A stretch of DNA of 7,204 nt from Bordetella parapertussis. GTDB lineage: Bacteria; Pseudomonadota; Gammaproteobacteria; Burkholderiales; Burkholderiaceae_B. Below the pieces are notes generated by a model. That model made no database searches, was not told the origin of the DNA, and saw only the letters and a program-made list of their open reading frames with translations. How positions within the stretch are numbered: position 1 is the first letter of the stretch; every line of letters begins with the position of its first letter. Positions 1 through 6,466 of the stretch are shown piece after piece. Position numbers and translations under genes: made by a program. The stretch spans positions 1 through 7,204 of the forward strand of contig CAMAYM010000123.1 of the NCBI GenBank assembly GCA_945862495.1. The letters are read 5' to 3'.

Positions 1-1
1 C

Positions 2-391
2 TTCTCACCCGACAAACTGGTGATGTGTTTTGCTGGCGATGGTTGCTTTATGATGCACGGTCAAGAGTTCGCCACTGCGGTTCAATACAACTTGCCCATC
101 ATTGTTGTGATCATTGATAACGGCATGTACGGCACGATCCGCATGCACCAGGAAAAACATTACCCCGGCCGCATTTCCGCGACGCACCTTAAGAACCCTG
201 ATTTTGCGGCCTATGCCCGCGCCTTTGGCGGTCACGGCGAGCGGGTCGAGAAAACAGAAGAGTTTGGCCCCGCCTATGAACGCGCCGTTGCGAGCGGTCA
301 GCCTGCGATCTTGCATCTGTTGATTGACCCCGAGGCCATCACCCCGACCACGACCATTGCCAAGCTCAGAGCTGCTGCCCAGAAAACCTAA
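2..391 (+). CDS. Thiamine-diphosphate-dependent enzyme, acetolactate synthase-like (C-terminal part)
   Basis: The reading frame is open from the left edge (codons begin at position 2) and ends with TAA at 389-391, so 129 C-terminal residues are visible and the start lies outside the window. The segment carries the family's cofactor motif: GDG near residues 12-14, then 24 residues, then DN, followed by GMYGTIRMHQE. This is the C-terminal pyrimidine/pyrophosphate-binding domain that holds thiamine diphosphate and Mg2+. The usual NN is DN here; the second Asn, the Mg-binding one in the family, is kept. The stretch after it, through PAILHLLIDPEAITP, matches the end of the domain in acetolactate synthase-like proteins. 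These enzymes decarboxylate or ligate 2-oxo acids, but the substrate cannot be told from this fragment. A GTG at 20 is internal to the domain and is not the true start. The gene lies 66 bp upstream of gcdH on the same strand and could share a transcript with it. The family is certain; the exact function is unknown. Confidence 0.88.
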   Translation, partial: FSPDKLVMCFAGDGCFMMHGQEFATAVQYNLPIIVVIIDNGMYGTIRMHQEKHYPGRISATHLKNPDFAAYARAFGGHGERVEKTEEFGPAYERAVASGQPAILHLLIDPEAITPTTTIAKLRAAAQKT

Positions 392-457
392 GGTCTTCAG
401 GCGCGCCTATGTGGGCATTTTGTACAATTTTGAATAGTTTTTAATTTGGAGCATGAC
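392..457 (+). other. Intergenic spacer upstream of gcdH
   Basis: This 66-bp spacer lies between the thiamine-diphosphate enzyme and gcdH. It contains a perfect 10-bp palindrome, AGGCGCGCCT, at 399-408, and an 8-bp palindrome, TTGTACAA, at 420-427 within an AT-rich stretch that runs to the ribosome binding site. TACAAT at 423-428 resembles a -10 box but has no acceptable -35 partner. A four-pair hairpin at 405-416 followed by ATTTT is too weak to call a terminator. Either read-through from the upstream gene or a weak local promoter could drive gcdH. Confidence 0.4.
448..451 (+). promoter_or_regulatory. Ribosome binding site of gcdH
   Basis: GGAG lies six bases before the ATG at 458. This spacing favours ATG 458 over the in-frame TTG at 446, which would place the Shine-Dalgarno bases inside the coding region. 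Confidence 0.75.
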
Positions 458-1648
458 ATGGCTGAAGCCACTTTCAACTGGGAAGACCCTCTCTTGCTGG
501 ACAGCCAGCTGACCGACGAAGAGCGCATGGTACGCGACGCTGCGCGCGCTTATTGTCAGGACAAGCTGGCCCCACGCGTACTTGAGGGTTTTCGCCACGA
601 GAAAACAGACGTCAAGATCTTCCCTGAAATGGGTGAACTTGGCCTACTAGGCGCCACGATCCCTGTTGAATATGGTGGTTCAGGCCTGAACTATGTCAGC
701 TACGGCCTGATTGCCCGTGAAGTGGAACGCGTCGACTCCGGCTATCGTTCAATGATGAGCGTCCAGTCCTCGCTGGTCATGTTGCCAATCAACGAATTCG
801 GTAGCGAAGCCCAAAAGCAGAAATATCTCCCCAAACTCGCCAGTGGCGAATGGATTGGCTGTTTTGGTTTAACAGAGCCTGATCATGGTTCAGATCCAGC
901 CGGCATGGAAACACGCGCGGTCAAAACCGCACATGGCTACACTTTGACCGGCAACAAGATGTGGATCTCTAACTCCCCCATCGCGGATGTATTTGTGGTC
1001 TGGGGTAAGTGCGTAGGTGGCGATTATGACGGTCGTATCCGCGGTTTTATCCTTGAAAAAGGCATGAAAGGTCTGACAGCACCTGCCATTCATGGCAAGG
1101 TGGGTTTGCGTGCCTCCATTACTGGCGAAATCGTGATGGATGGCGTTGAAATCGGTGACGAACAAATGTTGCCTGGTGTGTCCGGTCTAAAAGGTCCCTT
1201 TACCTGCCTCAATTCCGCTCGCTTTGGTATCGCCTGGGGTGCACTCGGTGCTGCCGAGTTCTGCTGGCACATGGCACGTCAATACACCTTGGATCGCAAA
1301 CAATTTGGTCGCCCGCTTGCCGCGAATCAGTTGATTCAAAAGAAACTGGCGGACATGCAGACTGAGATCACCCTTGGTTTGCAAGGCTGTTTGCGTCTGG
1401 GACGCATGAAAGACGAAGGTACTGCCGCGGTTGAAATCACCTCAATCATGAAGCGTAACTCCTGCGGCAAATCGCTGGATATCGCCCGTATGGCGCGTGA
1501 CATGTTGGGTGGCAATGGCATCTCCGACGAGTACGGTGTCGCACGTCACTTGGTTAACCTCGAAGTGGTCAACACTTACGAAGGCACGCATGATGTACAC
1601 GCGCTTATCTTAGGTCGTGCACAGACAGGCATTCAGGCATTTTTCTAA
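458..1648 (+). CDS. gcdH: Glutaryl-CoA dehydrogenase
   Basis: This FAD-dependent acyl-CoA dehydrogenase of 396 residues would oxidise and decarboxylate glutaryl-CoA to crotonyl-CoA, the exit step of lysine, tryptophan and some aromatic degradation routes. It passes electrons to electron-transfer flavoprotein in the cytoplasm. An N-terminal helical domain (about 15-130) includes DSGYRSMMSVQSSLVM (93-108), whose Arg97 corresponds to the substrate-carboxylate-binding Arg of human GCDH. The middle beta domain starts at GCFGLTEPDHGSDP (134-147) and includes TLTGNKMWISN (162-172). The C-terminal helical domain includes RKQFGRPLAANQLIQKKLA and the catalytic base Glu375 in YEGTHDVH. Length and motifs match the family closely and favour glutaryl-CoA over other acyl-CoA substrates. 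I chose ATG 458 because GGAG sits six bases upstream; TTG 446 would add four residues. The stop overlaps that of the convergent tsaC gene by 4 bp. The LysR regulator and CoA-transferase genes that often accompany gcdH in related bacteria are not in this window. Confidence 0.96.
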   Translation: MAEATFNWEDPLLLDSQLTDEERMVRDAARAYCQDKLAPRVLEGFRHEKTDVKIFPEMGELGLLGATIPVEYGGSGLNYVSYGLIAREVERVDSGYRSMMSVQSSLVMLPINEFGSEAQKQKYLPKLASGEWIGCFGLTEPDHGSDPAGMETRAVKTAHGYTLTGNKMWISNSPIADVFVVWGKCVGGDYDGRIRGFILEKGMKGLTAPAIHGKVGLRASITGEIVMDGVEIGDEQMLPGVSGLKGPFTCLNSARFGIAWGALGAAEFCWHMARQYTLDRKQFGRPLAANQLIQKKLADMQTEITLGLQGCLRLGRMKDEGTAAVEITSIMKRNSCGKSLDIARMARDMLGGNGISDEYGVARHLVNLEVVNTYEGTHDVHALILGRAQTGIQAFF

Positions 1649-2667
1649 AGCTTCGCAGCCGCCCGCCCCAGACGATCCTTGATGCCAAGCCACTCAAGGG
1701 TGTCTGGGACTTCTTCCCATACAATCTGGTCATACTCCCCCTGATCGAGGGCACGCAATGTCGCATACAGTGCATGGCTATAGATCGCAGGTCGGCCAGA
1801 CATCGTGACCCACACCACACCCGCTTGCTGGGGTAACGTATCCTGTATAAGTGAATGCGTCACATATACAGTCCGTCTAGAAGCATCATGAGTGGGTGCA
1901 TTGAGTGCTGACAACATGTCGTTCGCCGTTGAGAGTTTAAGCGGCGTGCGAGGTGCGTAATGCGATTTCAACGCACCAGAAACTCTGGGCGCCTCTGCAT
2001 CGGCATCCTGAACAACTGTATTCAGTATTGTGGCAATTTGTTGCGCCGTAATCTGTCCGGGTCGCAAAAGTACAGGACCTACACCCTGATCCAAACGCGA
2101 CAGATCTAAGATCGTCGACTCAATTCCAACCTCACTCGCACCGCCTTCCAAAATAGTCATTCCAGCCTCGACAAGCTCTGGAAACTCATCGCGTACGTGC
2201 GAGGCTTGTGTGGGGGAGACTTGACCAAACTTATTTGCAGAAGGTCCCGCAATGCCACCCTGACCAGAGGGCTTGCCCGCGGCAAATGCACGAATCAGTT
2301 TTTGCGCAACAGGGTGGGAAGGGCAACGCAGACCGACACTATCTTGTCCTCCGCTCACCACATCTGAAATATGCGAAGCGCGCTTGAGAATCAAGGTCAG
2401 AGGACCCGGCCAAAACGCATCAATCAGCGCACGCGCCTCGTCAGGCACTGAAGCTGCCCAGTAAGACACATCCGCCTCGGGCGCCACATGCACAATCACA
2501 GGATGATTAGCAGGACGGCCCTTAGCGTGATAAATCCGCTCAACCGCCTCGCGACTCTCTGCGTCTGCACCTAACCCATACACCGTCTCGGTGGGAAAGG
2601 CGACCAAGCCACCTTGAAGCAATACCTGAGCGGCTTGATGGATGTCGCGATCAGAGGCTGTGGTCAC
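1645..2667 (-). CDS. tsaC: L-threonylcarbamoyladenylate synthase, long Sua5 type
   Basis: The enzyme combines L-threonine, bicarbonate and ATP into threonylcarbamoyl-AMP, the donor that the TsaD complex uses to make t6A at position 37 of ANN-decoding tRNAs. The protein has 340 residues. The YrdC-type catalytic domain spans about 8-205 and contains FPTETVYGLG (24-33), the KGR motif with Lys49 and Arg51, and the PSANKFGQVSPT segment with Ser143-Ala144-Asn145. A linker, SGALKSHYAP (230-239), follows; in this family the linker closes over the active site. A C-terminal Sua5 domain (about 243-340) makes it the long form, unlike the short TsaC of E. coli. The start is GTG at 2667, 12 bp after the purK stop, with only a weak GGCGG ribosome binding site, so re-initiation after purK translation is plausible. 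It is the last gene of the block, and its TAG stop overlaps the gcdH stop. The symbol is given by function; sua5 would serve equally well. Confidence 0.93.
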   Translation of the reverse strand: MTTASDRDIHQAAQVLLQGGLVAFPTETVYGLGADAESREAVERIYHAKGRPANHPVIVHVAPEADVSYWAASVPDEARALIDAFWPGPLTLILKRASHISDVVSGGQDSVGLRCPSHPVAQKLIRAFAAGKPSGQGGIAGPSANKFGQVSPTQASHVRDEFPELVEAGMTILEGGASEVGIESTILDLSRLDQGVGPVLLRPGQITAQQIATILNTVVQDADAEAPRVSGALKSHYAPRTPLKLSTANDMLSALNAPTHDASRRTVYVTHSLIQDTLPQQAGVVWVTMSGRPAIYSHALYATLRALDQGEYDQIVWEEVPDTLEWLGIKDRLGRAAAKL

Positions 2668-2679
2668 TGAGCCGCCGTC

Positions 2680-3837
2680 TCAAAGCGTTGCCGCAACGGG
2701 CAAGCGCAAGACCTGCACCACTTGGTTGGCATGTGAGACCGCCTCAGCAAGCGTCGTACCCGTGCAATTGATATGACCCATCTTGCGCGCGCGACGTGCT
2801 TCGCGCTTTCCATAAAGGTGCAAAGATGCACCCGGCACGGCTAATACATCCTGCCAATTGGGCTCAGCTTGTCGGTCATCCGAGCTCGGATACCAGACAT
2901 CACCCAAAATATTAAGCATCACCACAGGCGCAAGCAAACGCGTGCTACCAAGCGGCAAACCCGCCATGACGCGCGCCTGTTGCTCAAACTGACTGGTCAC
3001 GCAGGCATTCATGCTGAAGTGACCACTGTTGTGCGGGCGTGGTGCGATTTCATTGACGAGCAACTGACCATCACTCAACACAAAAAACTCTACACACAAT
3101 ACGCCTTCATACTTGAGGCCACGCGCGATGGCTAGTGCGGCTTCGGTTGCACGCGCCGTCATCGCGACGGCTTGCATGTCAACGGTCGTCACAGCCAAAA
3201 TACCTTGTTCGTGGACGTTACGAGCGACCGGGAATACCGCGCACTGTCCATCTAATCCACGCGCCAACACGACCGAAAGCTCTTCTTTAAGATCGAGCAT
3301 GGCTTCGAGAACGCAGGGCACGCCACCGCACTCAGCGAACGCTTTCAAAGCCTCTTCAAGCGAGCGTACGCGCGCCTGGCCTTTACCGTCATAACCGAGG
3401 CGCGCGACTTTTAAAATACCGGGAAACAAATGCGCACCCGCTGCGCGCAAGTCTGACTCCGCCTGAATCGCCGCATAGGGTGCAACGGCGACGCCTTGAC
3501 TGACGATAAACGCTTTTTCTGCGATGCGATCCTGAACAATCTCAACCGCATGCGAACCCGGTGTCACGCGGCAATGCGTGGCCAGTGTTAGCAAACTTTT
3601 GGCGGGGACGTTTTCAAACTCGGTTGTGACGGCTCGACAACGTTGCGCTAACTTGATCAGCGCCGTTTCATCATCGTAGTCCGCTTGGAGATACATGTCG
3701 GCCACAGAGGCCGCAGGCCCCTCTGACGCGGGGTCTAACACAGCGACGCGATAGCCGAGTGACTGCGCGGCATGGCAGAACATTCGGCCTAACTGACCGC
3801 CCCCCATTAGACCGAGCCACTCACCCGGTGCAATCAC
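2680..3837 (-). CDS. purK: N5-carboxyaminoimidazole ribonucleotide synthase, ATPase subunit
   Basis: PurK uses ATP and bicarbonate to carboxylate AIR to N5-CAIR in de novo purine synthesis, and PurE then rearranges the product. The 385-residue protein has the expected ATP-grasp layout. GGGQLGRM (12-19) lies in the N-terminal pre-ATP-grasp fold, followed by TTEFENVP (71-78), then ARLGYDGKGQ (145-154), a nucleotide-binding loop of the ATP-grasp domain. EIAPRPHNSGHF (263-274) is the Mg-ATP and substrate signature, and the C-terminal lid contains YGKREARRARKMGHIN (342-357). Length and motifs are standard for the family. The start is GTG at 3837, chosen because it gives the typical N-terminus just before the glycine-rich loop. 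This GTG overlaps the TGA stop of purE as GTGA (3834-3837), and only a weak GAG lies upstream, so translational coupling to purE is likely. PurK and PurE are sequential enzymes, which fits that coupling. Confidence 0.96.
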   Translation of the reverse strand: MIAPGEWLGLMGGGQLGRMFCHAAQSLGYRVAVLDPASEGPAASVADMYLQADYDDETALIKLAQRCRAVTTEFENVPAKSLLTLATHCRVTPGSHAVEIVQDRIAEKAFIVSQGVAVAPYAAIQAESDLRAAGAHLFPGILKVARLGYDGKGQARVRSLEEALKAFAECGGVPCVLEAMLDLKEELSVVLARGLDGQCAVFPVARNVHEQGILAVTTVDMQAVAMTARATEAALAIARGLKYEGVLCVEFFVLSDGQLLVNEIAPRPHNSGHFSMNACVTSQFEQQARVMAGLPLGSTRLLAPVVMLNILGDVWYPSSDDRQAEPNWQDVLAVPGASLHLYGKREARRARKMGHINCTGTTLAEAVSHANQVVQVLRLPVAATL

Positions 3838-4340
3838 AGAGGCACTCGCATGGCACGTGCTGCCTCAGTTTGGCGGGCGCGGAAGGCGATGAGCTTTTCA
3901 CGCAAGGCGGCATCGGTCGTCGCGAGCGTTGCAATCACGTGCAAAGCAGCATTCGCCGCGCCTGCTTCGCCGATTGCAAAGGTCGCCACCGGAACACCCT
4001 TGGGCATTTGCACAATGGACAAAAGCGAATCCTCGCCTCGTAAATATTTGGACGGCACGGGCACACCAAACACAGGGACTTCGGTCAGCGCTGCCATCAT
4101 GCCTGGCAGATGAGCAGCACCACCCGCACCAGCAATAATGCCGCGCAAGCCGCGTGCGGCGGCCTGCGTGCCATACTCCGCCATATCGAGTGGCATACGG
4201 TGTGCAGAAATCACCCGAGCCTCGCAAGGCACACCAAAATCGCCCAGCATGTTGACCGCGTGTTGCATGACTTCCCAATCGCTGGACGAACCCATAATGA
4301 CACCAACGATCGGTGCACCAGCAGAAGATAAAGAGGTCAT
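3834..4340 (-). CDS. purE: N5-carboxyaminoimidazole ribonucleotide mutase
   Basis: PurE moves the carboxylate of N5-CAIR to C4, giving CAIR, the step between PurK and PurC. The 168-residue protein is a single flavodoxin-like domain that forms octamers in this family. Visible motifs are GSSSDW (17-22, phosphate binding), SAHRMP (45-50, with His47 the expected catalytic residue), GAGGAAHLPG (71-80) and QMPKGVPVATFAIG (111-124). This is the class I bacterial form that works with PurK, in agreement with purK lying directly downstream. The ATG at 4340 is preceded by AAGG with seven bases between. The 38-bp gap after purC is the largest within the block. Confidence 0.97.
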   Translation of the reverse strand: MTSLSSAGAPIVGVIMGSSSDWEVMQHAVNMLGDFGVPCEARVISAHRMPLDMAEYGTQAAARGLRGIIAGAGGAAHLPGMMAALTEVPVFGVPVPSKYLRGEDSLLSIVQMPKGVPVATFAIGEAGAANAALHVIATLATTDAALREKLIAFRARQTEAARAMRVPL

Positions 4341-4347
4341 ATCAAAG

Positions 4348-4351
4348 CCTT
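4348..4351 (-). promoter_or_regulatory. Ribosome binding site of purE
   Basis: AAGG on the minus strand lies seven bases before the purE ATG at 4340 and supports that start. No other ATG with comparable support lies in the 38-bp gap. Confidence 0.55.
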
Positions 4352-4378
4352 GGTAGTAAAAATTGGACAGTGCGTCGA

Positions 4379-5260
4379 TTAGGCGGTCAAACGATCAAGG
4401 GCTTCGCGGTATTTGGCCGCAGTTTTCGCAATCACATCCGCAGGCAATCGCGGTGCCGGAGGTGTTTTACCCCAGTCTTGCGTCTCGAGCCAATCACGGA
4501 CGAACTGCTTATCAAACGATGGCGGACTGATACCCTCGCGATAACCATCGGCGGGCCAGAAACGTGAAGAATCAGGCGTCAGCACCTCATCCATCAAATG
4601 CAGCGTACCGTTCGCGTCGAGACCGAATTCAAACTTGGTATCCGCGATCATGATGCCCTTGGTGGCTGCAAAGGTCGCAGCCTCGGAGTACAGACGCAGC
4701 GTGACATCGCGAATACGCTCAGCCATCTCCTGACCGACTTCTTTGATGACATGCGCGAAGTCCACATTTTCATCATGCAAGCCCATCTCGGCTTTGGCGG
4801 CTGGCGTAAAAATCGGCTGAGGTAATTTACCCGCTTGCTTGAGACCCGCAGGTAACTGAATCCCGCAGACCGAACCCGTGGCTTGATAATCTTTCCAGCC
4901 GGAGCCGATCAGATAACCACGTGCCACCGCCTCGACCATAATAGGCTTTAGGCGCTTGACCACCACCGCGCGACCGATCACCTGCTCGCGCTCGTTTGGT
5001 GCCACGACGTCTTCGGGATTGATGCCTGTTGAATGATTGGGCAGCACATGCGCGAGCTTTTCTAACCAAAAGTCGGTGAATTCCTTGAGGACCTGACCCT
5101 TACCAGGGATCGGGTCATCCAGAATCACATCAAACGCGGAGATACGATCGCTCGCGATGATCAAAAGCTTGTCGTCGCCGACCGCGTACATGTCGCGCAC
5201 TTTGCCGCGCGCAAGCAGCGGCAGGGATTGAATGCTGGATTGATACAGTGCGTTGGTCAT
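4379..5260 (-). CDS. purC: Phosphoribosylaminoimidazole-succinocarboxamide (SAICAR) synthase
   Basis: PurC joins CAIR and L-aspartate with ATP to form SAICAR in purine synthesis. From ATG 5260 the protein has 293 residues, the longer form similar in size to yeast Ade1 rather than the roughly 237-residue E. coli enzyme. Family motifs appear in order: GKVRD (19-23), SDRISAFD (37-44), EAVARGYLIGSGWKDY (110-125), DTKFEFG (207-213) and DEVLTPDSSRFW (224-235). The last two belong to the ATP- and metal-binding region. GTG at 5263 and ATG at 5260 are adjacent in-frame starts; I prefer the ATG because family proteins of this type, as I recall them, begin MTxALYQSS, but the two cannot be separated here. 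The nearest Shine-Dalgarno-like bases (AGGT at 5276-5279) are 12-15 bases away, inside fba, so initiation may depend on ribosomes finishing fba, whose stop is only 2-5 bp upstream. The gene ends with TAA. Confidence 0.96.
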   Translation of the reverse strand: MTNALYQSSIQSLPLLARGKVRDMYAVGDDKLLIIASDRISAFDVILDDPIPGKGQVLKEFTDFWLEKLAHVLPNHSTGINPEDVVAPNEREQVIGRAVVVKRLKPIMVEAVARGYLIGSGWKDYQATGSVCGIQLPAGLKQAGKLPQPIFTPAAKAEMGLHDENVDFAHVIKEVGQEMAERIRDVTLRLYSEAATFAATKGIMIADTKFEFGLDANGTLHLMDEVLTPDSSRFWPADGYREGISPPSFDKQFVRDWLETQDWGKTPPAPRLPADVIAKTAAKYREALDRLTA

Positions 5261-5265
5261 CACGT

Positions 5266-6330
5266 TTATTGCACGACCTGAGACAATTTACCGGCCGAGT
5301 ATTGGGCTGCAATTTCGTTGAGAGGCACAACCTTGATTTTGCTCGCGTTGCCGGCAGTACCGAACTGCTGGTAGCGTTCGACACAAATGGCCTTGGCCGC
5401 CTCACGTGCAGGCTTGAGGTATTCGCGGGGGTCAAATTTGCCTGGATTTTCAGCAAAGAAACGACGGATCGCACCCGTCATTGCTAAACGGATGTCGGTG
5501 TCGATATTGATTTTGCGCACGCCAAACTTGATAGCCTCTTGAATCTCCTCGACCGGCACGCCGTAAGTTTCTTTCATGTCACCGCCAAACTGACGAATCT
5601 CAGCCAGCAACTCTTGTGGCACGCTTGAGCTGCCATGCATCACGAGGTGGGTGTTCGGCAAACGCTTGTTGATTTCCTTGATGCGGGAGATCGACAAAAT
5701 ATCGCCTGTGGGCTTGCGCGTGAACTTGTAGGCGCCATGGCTCGTGCCGATCGCGATGGCGAGGGCATCGAGCTGTGTACGGCGCACAAAGTCTGCTGCC
5801 TGCTCTGGGTCGGTCAACAACTGATCCATCGTCAGCTTGCCATCGGCACCGTGACCGTCTTCTTTGTCGCCTTCCATCGTTTCGAGCGAACCCAGACAGC
5901 CAAGCTCACCCTCGACCGTGACGCCTAATTTATGGGCCATGTCCACGACTTGCTTGGTCACCGCGACGTTGTAGTCGTAATCAGCAATCGACTTGCCGTC
6001 TTCTTTGAGTGAGCCGTCCATCATCACACTGGAAAATCCCAGGTCAATCGCGCCCTGACAAATCTTGGGCGACTGGCCATGATCCTGATGCATCACGACA
6101 GGAATATGTGGATACGACTCAACAGCCGCCTGAATCAGATATTTCAGAAATCCCTCGCCTGCATATTTACGTGCACCTGCAGAGGCTTGCATGATGACAG
6201 GGCTGTCAGTCTGAGCCGCCGCTTCCATGATGGCCTGGACCTGTTCGAGGTTATTCACGTTAAATGCGGGAATGCCATAACCATGCTCGGCGGCGTGGTC
6301 GAGAAGCTGGCGCATGGAAACTAAAGCCAT
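5266..6330 (-). CDS. fba: Class II fructose-bisphosphate aldolase, Calvin-cycle subtype
   Basis: This zinc-dependent aldolase interconverts fructose-1,6-bisphosphate with dihydroxyacetone phosphate and glyceraldehyde-3-phosphate. The 354-residue TIM-barrel sequence carries HQDHG (81-85, with catalytic Asp83 and zinc ligand His84), VEGELG (139-144, with Glu142), GTSHGAYKF (195-203, zinc ligand His198) and MHGSSSVP (231-238, zinc ligand His232). The late NIDTDIR segment (275-281) is part of the phosphate-binding region. The overall pattern is that of the proteobacterial subtype often called fba or cbbA, used for glycolysis, gluconeogenesis and, in autotrophs, the Calvin cycle. No other Calvin-cycle gene is in the window, so autotrophy is not implied. 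The ATG at 6330 has a good AAGGA ribosome binding site six bases upstream. It is the first gene of the minus-strand block and faces a divergent methyltransferase gene. Confidence 0.97.
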   Translation of the reverse strand: MALVSMRQLLDHAAEHGYGIPAFNVNNLEQVQAIMEAAAQTDSPVIMQASAGARKYAGEGFLKYLIQAAVESYPHIPVVMHQDHGQSPKICQGAIDLGFSSVMMDGSLKEDGKSIADYDYNVAVTKQVVDMAHKLGVTVEGELGCLGSLETMEGDKEDGHGADGKLTMDQLLTDPEQAADFVRRTQLDALAIAIGTSHGAYKFTRKPTGDILSISRIKEINKRLPNTHLVMHGSSSVPQELLAEIRQFGGDMKETYGVPVEEIQEAIKFGVRKINIDTDIRLAMTGAIRRFFAENPGKFDPREYLKPAREAAKAICVERYQQFGTAGNASKIKVVPLNEIAAQYSAGKLSQVVQ

Positions 6331-6466
6331 GAGAGATCCTTTTTAGAGCAAAATGTCGGGGTTGTAGGGAATTTACCGAGTATTTTACGGCAGCATGGAC
6401 GTATTTGCCCTCTGCTCCCTAAAAACTCGGTTCTAAGTAGTTTTGATCCTCTAATGAGAAGCCCCC
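6331..6466. other. Divergent intergenic control region between fba and the methyltransferase gene
   Basis: This 136-bp spacer must hold the fba-operon promoter on the minus strand and probably a promoter for the plus-strand gene. On the minus strand TAAAAT (6382-6387) matches the sigma-70 -10 consensus at five of six bases, but the bases 17 bp upstream (GGGCAA, 6405-6410) are a poor -35 box, so an activator may be needed or the true promoter is elsewhere. Two related AT-rich words, ATTTACCGA (6371-6379) and ATTTTACGG (6382-6390), lie close together. An imperfect 6-bp inverted repeat, AAAACT/AGTTTT, spans 6422-6444. None of these identifies a known regulator, and there is no sign of a purine riboswitch or a strong terminator. 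Confidence 0.45.
6337..6341 (-). promoter_or_regulatory. Ribosome binding site of fba
   Basis: AAGGA on the minus strand stands six bases before the fba ATG at 6330. It is the strongest Shine-Dalgarno sequence in the block and fits high expression of a glycolytic enzyme. Confidence 0.8.

Larger units (their letters stand above)
1645..6330 (-). other. Predicted operon fba-purC-purE-purK-tsaC
   Basis: Five minus-strand genes follow one another with junctions of about 5 bp (fba to purC), 38 bp (purC to purE), a 4-bp overlap (purE to purK) and 12 bp (purK to tsaC). No hairpin with a T-run is apparent in any gap, and no gap leaves room for a normal promoter with a leader. This is the layout expected of one transcript that starts in the spacer after 6330. 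It joins a central-carbon aldolase, three consecutive purine-synthesis steps and a tRNA-modification enzyme. Co-transcription is inferred from spacing only; internal promoters inside the coding regions cannot be excluded. Confidence 0.7.

Noticed and set aside
405..421. Possible terminator after the thiamine-diphosphate enzyme (GCCT/GGGC hairpin followed by ATTTT)
   Set aside because: The stem has only four pairs including a wobble pair, and the T-run is short. This is too weak to call an intrinsic terminator.
440..445. TTTAAT as a -10 box for gcdH
   Set aside because: Although it matches five of six consensus bases, transcription would begin at or after the ribosome binding site, and no -35 box lies at the proper distance.
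446..457. TTG at 446 as the gcdH start
   Set aside because: It would put the GGAG ribosome binding site inside the coding region and add four residues not expected in the family; the ATG at 458 has ideal spacing.
890..1165. A 91-codon frame antisense to gcdH
   Set aside because: It is fully contained within gcdH, has no ribosome binding site that I can defend and no recognisable motif.
3898..4278. A 126-codon minus-strand frame inside purE
   Set aside because: It is in another frame of purE, rich in Cys, Arg and Trp in the way shadow frames are, and it has no family resemblance. purE itself is unmistakable.
6362..6386. TTGTAG and TATTTT as a plus-strand promoter for the methyltransferase gene
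   Set aside because: The spacer is only 13 bp, too short for a sigma-70 promoter.
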